NCBI GenBank assembly: GCA_903859795.1
Contig: CAIOOC010000734.1
Coordinates: 1 to 10,702 of the forward strand
Reading direction: 5' to 3'
Length of the DNA: 10,702 bases
DNA from: an uncultured Bacteroidia bacterium
GTDB taxonomy: Bacteria; Bacteroidota; Bacteroidia; Bacteroidales; Prolixibacteraceae
Numbering within the stretch: position 1 is the first letter of the stretch; the number at the start of each line of letters is the position of its first letter. Both the position numbers and the translations under genes were made by a program. The notes below the pieces were generated by a model, which made no database searches, was not told the DNA's origin, and saw only the letters and a list, made by a program, of their open reading frames with translations. Positions 7,517 through 10,702 of this stretch are shown piece by piece.

Positions 7517-7679
7517 GAATACCTGTAACTAATTGACTTTAAACTTTAATCTGGTTTCTGGAAAGGCTACTTTCTGCTATCGAAAATCTGCCAGCTGCAA
7601 GTTGCCAATTACCAGATGAATTGAGAGCAAAACTTGTATTTCCCATAACAAACGCAATAGAATACAATTTTTTTCACTG

Positions 7680-8867
7680 TTAATATCGAATATCAGGGTA
7701 GTGTTGTTTTAATACTCTCAGATTATTTACGATCAATTCATCTCTTTGGTCAACATACAGTTGGGTCATTCCGGGATCTTCAGGTGTATGCAAAACATAA
7801 TCAATTAGTTTTTCAAGGGTGGTTGTAGCAACCTGCATACGGGCATCGGATGACGTATAATAAACAAATACAGTCCCGTTCGGATCCAGAATCCAACCAT
7901 TACTAAAAGATACATTTTGAGGCTCGACAAGACGTTCTTCGCCAATTGGTTCGATAAAATGGCCTCCAGGTCGGTTGATCACTTTCCATGGTTCGATTAG
8001 GTCAGTCAGAAACAGGTATAACGTGAATCGCAAGCCGGTGCGTGTGCGTCTGAAGCCATGTGCAAGGTGCAACCACCCGACTGGTGTTTTGATCGGTGCA
8101 GGGCCCTGACCGTTTTTTATATGAGACTCTCGGCGGTCAACCATTAACTGTCCTTCAATTACAGCATTCTTCATTGAACCTGTAAAACCGGCACAGATAC
8201 AACTATCGTCAGGACCGGTAAAGCTTTTTAGCGGACTGGTGTAAATCATATACTTACCACTTACAAACTCAGGATGTAGTACGCAATTACGCTGCTGTAA
8301 ATCAGATGATTTCAAATCCTCAAGACGTTCCCAGTTTACTAAATCTCTGGTACGTGCTATCCCGCAACTGGCTGCCGGCAACGAAGTATCTTCCAGGTTA
8401 TTCTGGCTCTTTCGATCGGCACAAAAGAGGCCATAAATCCACCCGTCCTCGTGTTGAGTCAAACGGATATCGTACAAATTATTCTCCGGATTACCTGTTA
8501 AAGGCATTATGATTGGCCGGTCCCTAAATTTCCAGCGATCAATACCATTCGGACTTTCGGCAACTGCAAAAAAAGATTTGGCATCAAACCCTTCGATTCG
8601 CGTAATCATAAGGTATTTTTTGTTTAGCTTAATTGCGCCGGCATTAAAGGTTGTATTTATACCCAGACGCATCATCAAATGCGGATTTGTTTCAAAATTC
8701 AAGTCATATTGCCAGAACACAGGTATATGATCACGTGTTAAAACAGGAAATTCATACCTGTCATAAATACCATTTCCATGTTGCTGAACTCTGTTCCGGC
8801 GATTTACCAAAAGACTATTTTGATCAAATAACTGGTTAAGCTTTATATCAAAGTTGTTTCTATCCAT
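7680..8867 (-). CDS. GH130 subfamily 1-like mannoside phosphorylase (probable 4-O-beta-mannosyl-glucose phosphorylase)
   Basis: Related enzymes phosphorolyse beta-1,4-mannosyl-glucose, made by epimerisation of mannobiose, to mannose 1-phosphate and glucose in the cytoplasm. The 395-residue length fits subfamily 1 and there is no signal peptide. The protein follows the Bacteroides enzyme, as I remember it, along most of its length: PVFWQYDLNFETNP (49-62), SFFAVAESPNGID (98-110), LYDIRLTQHEDGWIYG (131-146), RNCVLHPEF (193-201), GWLHLAHG (264-271) and YYTSSDARMQVATTT (336-350). Asp133 in LYDIR is the expected proton donor; Arg152, Arg172 and Lys251-Asn252 remain as likely phosphate or sugar ligands. 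I start at the ATG at 8867, because the upstream in-frame ATG at 8948 would add 27 hydrophobic residues read from repeat DNA. The loop 209-235 is unlike the relative I recall, so the substrate may differ. The symporter gene ends 201 bp upstream on the same strand. Confidence 0.9.
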   Translation of the reverse strand: MDRNNFDIKLNQLFDQNSLLVNRRNRVQQHGNGIYDRYEFPVLTRDHIPVFWQYDLNFETNPHLMMRLGINTTFNAGAIKLNKKYLMITRIEGFDAKSFFAVAESPNGIDRWKFRDRPIIMPLTGNPENNLYDIRLTQHEDGWIYGLFCADRKSQNNLEDTSLPAASCGIARTRDLVNWERLEDLKSSDLQQRNCVLHPEFVSGKYMIYTSPLKSFTGPDDSCICAGFTGSMKNAVIEGQLMVDRRESHIKNGQGPAPIKTPVGWLHLAHGFRRTRTGLRFTLYLFLTDLIEPWKVINRPGGHFIEPIGEERLVEPQNVSFSNGWILDPNGTVFVYYTSSDARMQVATTTLEKLIDYVLHTPEDPGMTQLYVDQRDELIVNNLRVLKQHYPDIRY

Positions 8868-8909
8868 ATATCGAACATCTTGGAAAATTGCTAAGACAAT
8901 TTGAATCCT

Positions 8910-9029
8910 GATTATAAGATAAGTGCAAAACGAAAAGTACAAAATCAAAAATCAAAAGGGCAAAATCAAAACCACACAATTTTCCATTTTCTATCTTGCA
9001 ATTTGCATTTAGATTTCAGATTATAATCT
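8910..9029. repeat. AT-rich imperfect inverted-repeat element between symporter and GH130 genes
   Basis: The left half is A-rich and the right half T-rich. GATTATAA (8910-8917) recurs inside a perfect palindrome AGATTATAATCT (9018-9029), and TGCAAA (8924-8929) pairs with TTTGCA (9002-9007). It shares TGCAAAACG, TTTTCCA and TTGCATTT, in the same order, with the element at 4611-4699, so both look like degenerate copies of one intergenic repeat family. No TAnnTTTG promoter for the GH130 gene is seen here, which favours read-through from the symporter gene. Confidence 0.55.
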
Positions 9030-9068
9030 TTTAACACGGTTTATATAATTAAACTGCAATAGCATACC

Positions 9069-10702
9069 TTAATCTTCCAACCTGTCGTACCAATAAAATT
9101 TTAAAAACAGCGACGTTAAAGCAAAAACGGCTATTGCCACCGACAATGAGATGTATTCGCGAATAACCAAATATATTGGCATGACCAACATTGACATTTG
9201 CCAGGCTATTCCGACTACGCTGTTAATCATATCACGCTGAAAGTCCACATTTTTTTTGAAATCAGGCTGTTCTGCCTTAATTTTTAGATATATAGGCTCC
9301 CAGAATCCCCAGGGGCGCACAGTTGAATAGAACTTCTTAAGTACTTCTTCATTATCAGGCTCCGTCATCAAACTGCCTCCGACAGAACCAATCGAAGAAA
9401 TAATTAAAATTACCGGGAATGTATTTAGTGCCGATGCATCAGGAAAAAACAACGGAATAAAAAGCGAGGCGGCAAGACCAGTTAACATTCCCCAGAAATA
9501 ACCGTACCCGTTAAAACGCCACCAGATCCATTTCAATACATTGGCAGCAGTATAACCTCCATAAAGTGATGAGACGATCCACTTTGTAGCAGAATCGATT
9601 GAATGGATAAAAAGGCCAAAGATTACACCAATGATTACTAATATGAAGGAAACCCAGTAACTAAGTCGGATATACCTTTTATTCGAAGCATTAGGGTTAA
9701 TAAATTTTTTATAGATATCGTTTACAATGTAGGCAGGTCCGGCATTAACATAAGCTGAAAAGGTCGACATAAAGGCAGCAATAAGCCCAACCAAAAGAAT
9801 GCCAAGTAGACCGGTAGGAATAAAATTACTTACAGCATACGGGAAGATCATTTCAAAGTCTATATCTGTACCCATGGAATTCAATTTCGGACTGAAATAG
9901 ACTAATACCAGAACTGTGATTCCTGCAACCATTAAAAAGCGCGGAAAAAATAATACAAGGGAGGTAAATCCGGTCATCCTGGCAGCGTCGCGGGGACTTT
10001 TTGTTGACAGGATACGCTGAAGGTCATAGCTTGGAACAGGGCCTGCTATGCTAACCAATATACCCTTGAAAACCATGATCATAAATATTATAGAGAAAAA
10101 TTCATATCCGTCAGCAGATATCTTGTTTTTTACGGTAGGAATAAGGTTGCTCCAGTCGAGGTTTAATTTCCAGCCAAAAAAGAGGTCCTTCCACCCTTCA
10201 GGAATTACAGCATTCAACTGTGCCGGGGAGACAAGGTTCATTGCAATGACACCTACAATAATACAGGAAATGATCATCACGAGGTACTGCATGATCTCAG
10301 TGGCGACAACACTGTACATTCCACCTTTTATCGTATATAATGTTGTAAAACTAATGATTAACAAGGCATACACATTTTCGGATGAGAGAATATGTGAGCC
10401 AATTTCAGTAGTCAGATCCCAGGGAAAAAAAGAAGTGGCAAATTTACCGATACCGGAAAAGGTATAGGCGATGAACCCAATAACACTAATTATAGCAAAG
10501 ATAACAATGATAAGGTGGGATAAACGGCCTCCGCGATCCTCTCCAAAACGGGTTTTTAACCATTCCGCTCCAGTCATGGCATTTGAGCGCCGTAACCAGG
10601 AGGCTAAAAATATCATTAAAAAAACCTGATTCCAGATGGGCCACATCCAGGGTAGCCAAGCCCCTTTGAGACCATAAATAAACAAAATAGCCACAAACCA
10701 CA
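9069..10702 (-). CDS. Sodium:solute symporter family protein, probable sugar transporter (N-terminus outside window)
   Basis: An inner-membrane SSS/SGLT-family carrier that couples sodium influx to solute uptake. The frame runs off the right edge; the GTG at 10694 is an internal valine codon. Counting from that codon, 541 residues are visible, so the first one or two helices are missing. Recognisable family segments are IGFIAYTFSGIGKF (72-85), IKGGMYSVVATEIMQY (122-137), GPVPSYDLQRILSTKSPRDA (218-237), LVGLIAAFMSTFSAYVN (301-317) and WWRFNGYGYFWGM (391-403). A long C-terminal part includes RPWGFWEP (460-467) and two more hydrophobic helices. Its place just before a GH130_1-type gene matches the B. 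fragilis mannan-salvage genes I recall, where a related transporter accompanies mannosylglucose phosphorylase. A beta-mannosyl disaccharide is therefore the best substrate guess; glucose, mannose or another solute is possible. Any promoter lies beyond the window. Confidence 0.93.
   Translation of the reverse strand, partial: WFVAILFIYGLKGAWLPWMWPIWNQVFLMIFLASWLRRSNAMTGAEWLKTRFGEDRGGRLSHLIIVIFAIISVIGFIAYTFSGIGKFATSFFPWDLTTEIGSHILSSENVYALLIISFTTLYTIKGGMYSVVATEIMQYLVMIISCIIVGVIAMNLVSPAQLNAVIPEGWKDLFFGWKLNLDWSNLIPTVKNKISADGYEFFSIIFMIMVFKGILVSIAGPVPSYDLQRILSTKSPRDAARMTGFTSLVLFFPRFLMVAGITVLVLVYFSPKLNSMGTDIDFEMIFPYAVSNFIPTGLLGILLVGLIAAFMSTFSAYVNAGPAYIVNDIYKKFINPNASNKRYIRLSYWVSFILVIIGVIFGLFIHSIDSATKWIVSSLYGGYTAANVLKWIWWRFNGYGYFWGMLTGLAASLFIPLFFPDASALNTFPVILIISSIGSVGGSLMTEPDNEEVLKKFYSTVRPWGFWEPIYLKIKAEQPDFKKNVDFQRDMINSVVGIAWQMSMLVMPIYLVIREYISLSVAIAVFALTSLFLKFYWYDRLED

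Larger units (their letters stand above)
7304..7679. other. 376-bp intergenic region between GH130 gene and regulator gene
   Basis: This gap separates the GH130 stop codon from the regulator start on the same strand. From the regulator side it holds a candidate promoter and palindrome (7332-7378), then a GC-rich double hairpin (7475-7516). Next to the GH130 stop, TTGTATT (7634-7640) pairs with AATACAA (7661-7667) over a 20-base loop, a weak hairpin without a good U-tract on the minus strand. ATCTGGT (7549-7555) and ACCAGAT (7611-7617) also pair at long range. I see no gene here. Confidence 0.6.

Noticed and set aside
7634..7677. Intrinsic terminator with stem TTGTATT/AATACAA and T-run
   Set aside because: The T-run follows the stem on the + strand, where no gene ends. 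On the minus strand, where the GH130 gene ends, the stem is AT-rich with a 20-base loop and a poor U-tract.
8868..8948. In-frame ATG at 8948 giving a 27-residue hydrophobic N-terminal extension (possible signal peptide) on the GH130 protein
   Set aside because: The extension is read partly from the intergenic AT-rich repeat. GH130_1 phosphorylases are cytoplasmic, and the ATG at 8867 gives the usual N-terminus and length.
10048..10467. 139-codon + strand reading frame opposite the symporter gene
   Set aside because: It is antisense to a clearly conserved membrane protein, has no recognisable features, and is explained by the codon bias of the real gene.
10692..10694. GTG as the symporter start
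   Set aside because: The frame stays open to the window edge and the first conserved helices of the family are missing, so the true start lies outside.
1..10702. CRISPR array, tRNA/rRNA genes, transposase or integrase
   Set aside because: I looked on both strands and saw no regularly spaced repeats, no cloverleaf-like sequence and no recombinase motifs.

Overview
The window looks like a chromosomal segment of a member of the Bacteroidota, probably an anaerobic or marine Bacteroidales/Marinilabiliales-type organism. The lineage call is an inference. It rests on the AT-rich sequence, weak Shine-Dalgarno signals, TAnnTTTG-like promoter elements, a Porin_10-type outer-membrane protein typical of the phylum, and a GH130 plus sodium-symporter pair that resembles the Bacteroides beta-mannan salvage genes.

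Layout: positions 1-2415 are on the + strand and hold housekeeping genes: recJ (5' end cut by the window) and a NudL-like Nudix CoA pyrophosphatase. Everything from 2453 to the right edge is on the - strand. Read in the direction of transcription (right to left) these genes are: a sodium:solute symporter (its 5' end lies beyond the right edge), a GH130 subfamily 1-like mannoside phosphorylase, a large membrane-spanning regulator, and a putative porin. The Nudix and porin genes converge with a 37-bp gap.

Working together: the symporter and GH130 enzyme fit uptake of a beta-mannosyl disaccharide and its phosphorolysis in the cytoplasm. The gene after them encodes an unusual one-component regulator. 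It has a signal peptide, a periplasmic LamG-like domain plus kelch-like propeller, one transmembrane helix, and a cytoplasmic winged helix with a BTAD-like helical domain. It is the best candidate here for a little-described system: an extracytoplasmic glycan or cell-envelope sensor joined directly to a SARP-like DNA-binding output, in the place where a hybrid two-component or SusCD-associated regulator might be expected. Its promoter region carries a perfect 12-bp palindrome and a second 9-bp copy of the same sequence.

The intergenic regions hold two related AT-rich inverted-repeat elements (about 4611-4699 and 8910-9029) and one GC-rich double-hairpin element (7475-7516). I see no tRNA, rRNA, CRISPR array, transposase or integrase.
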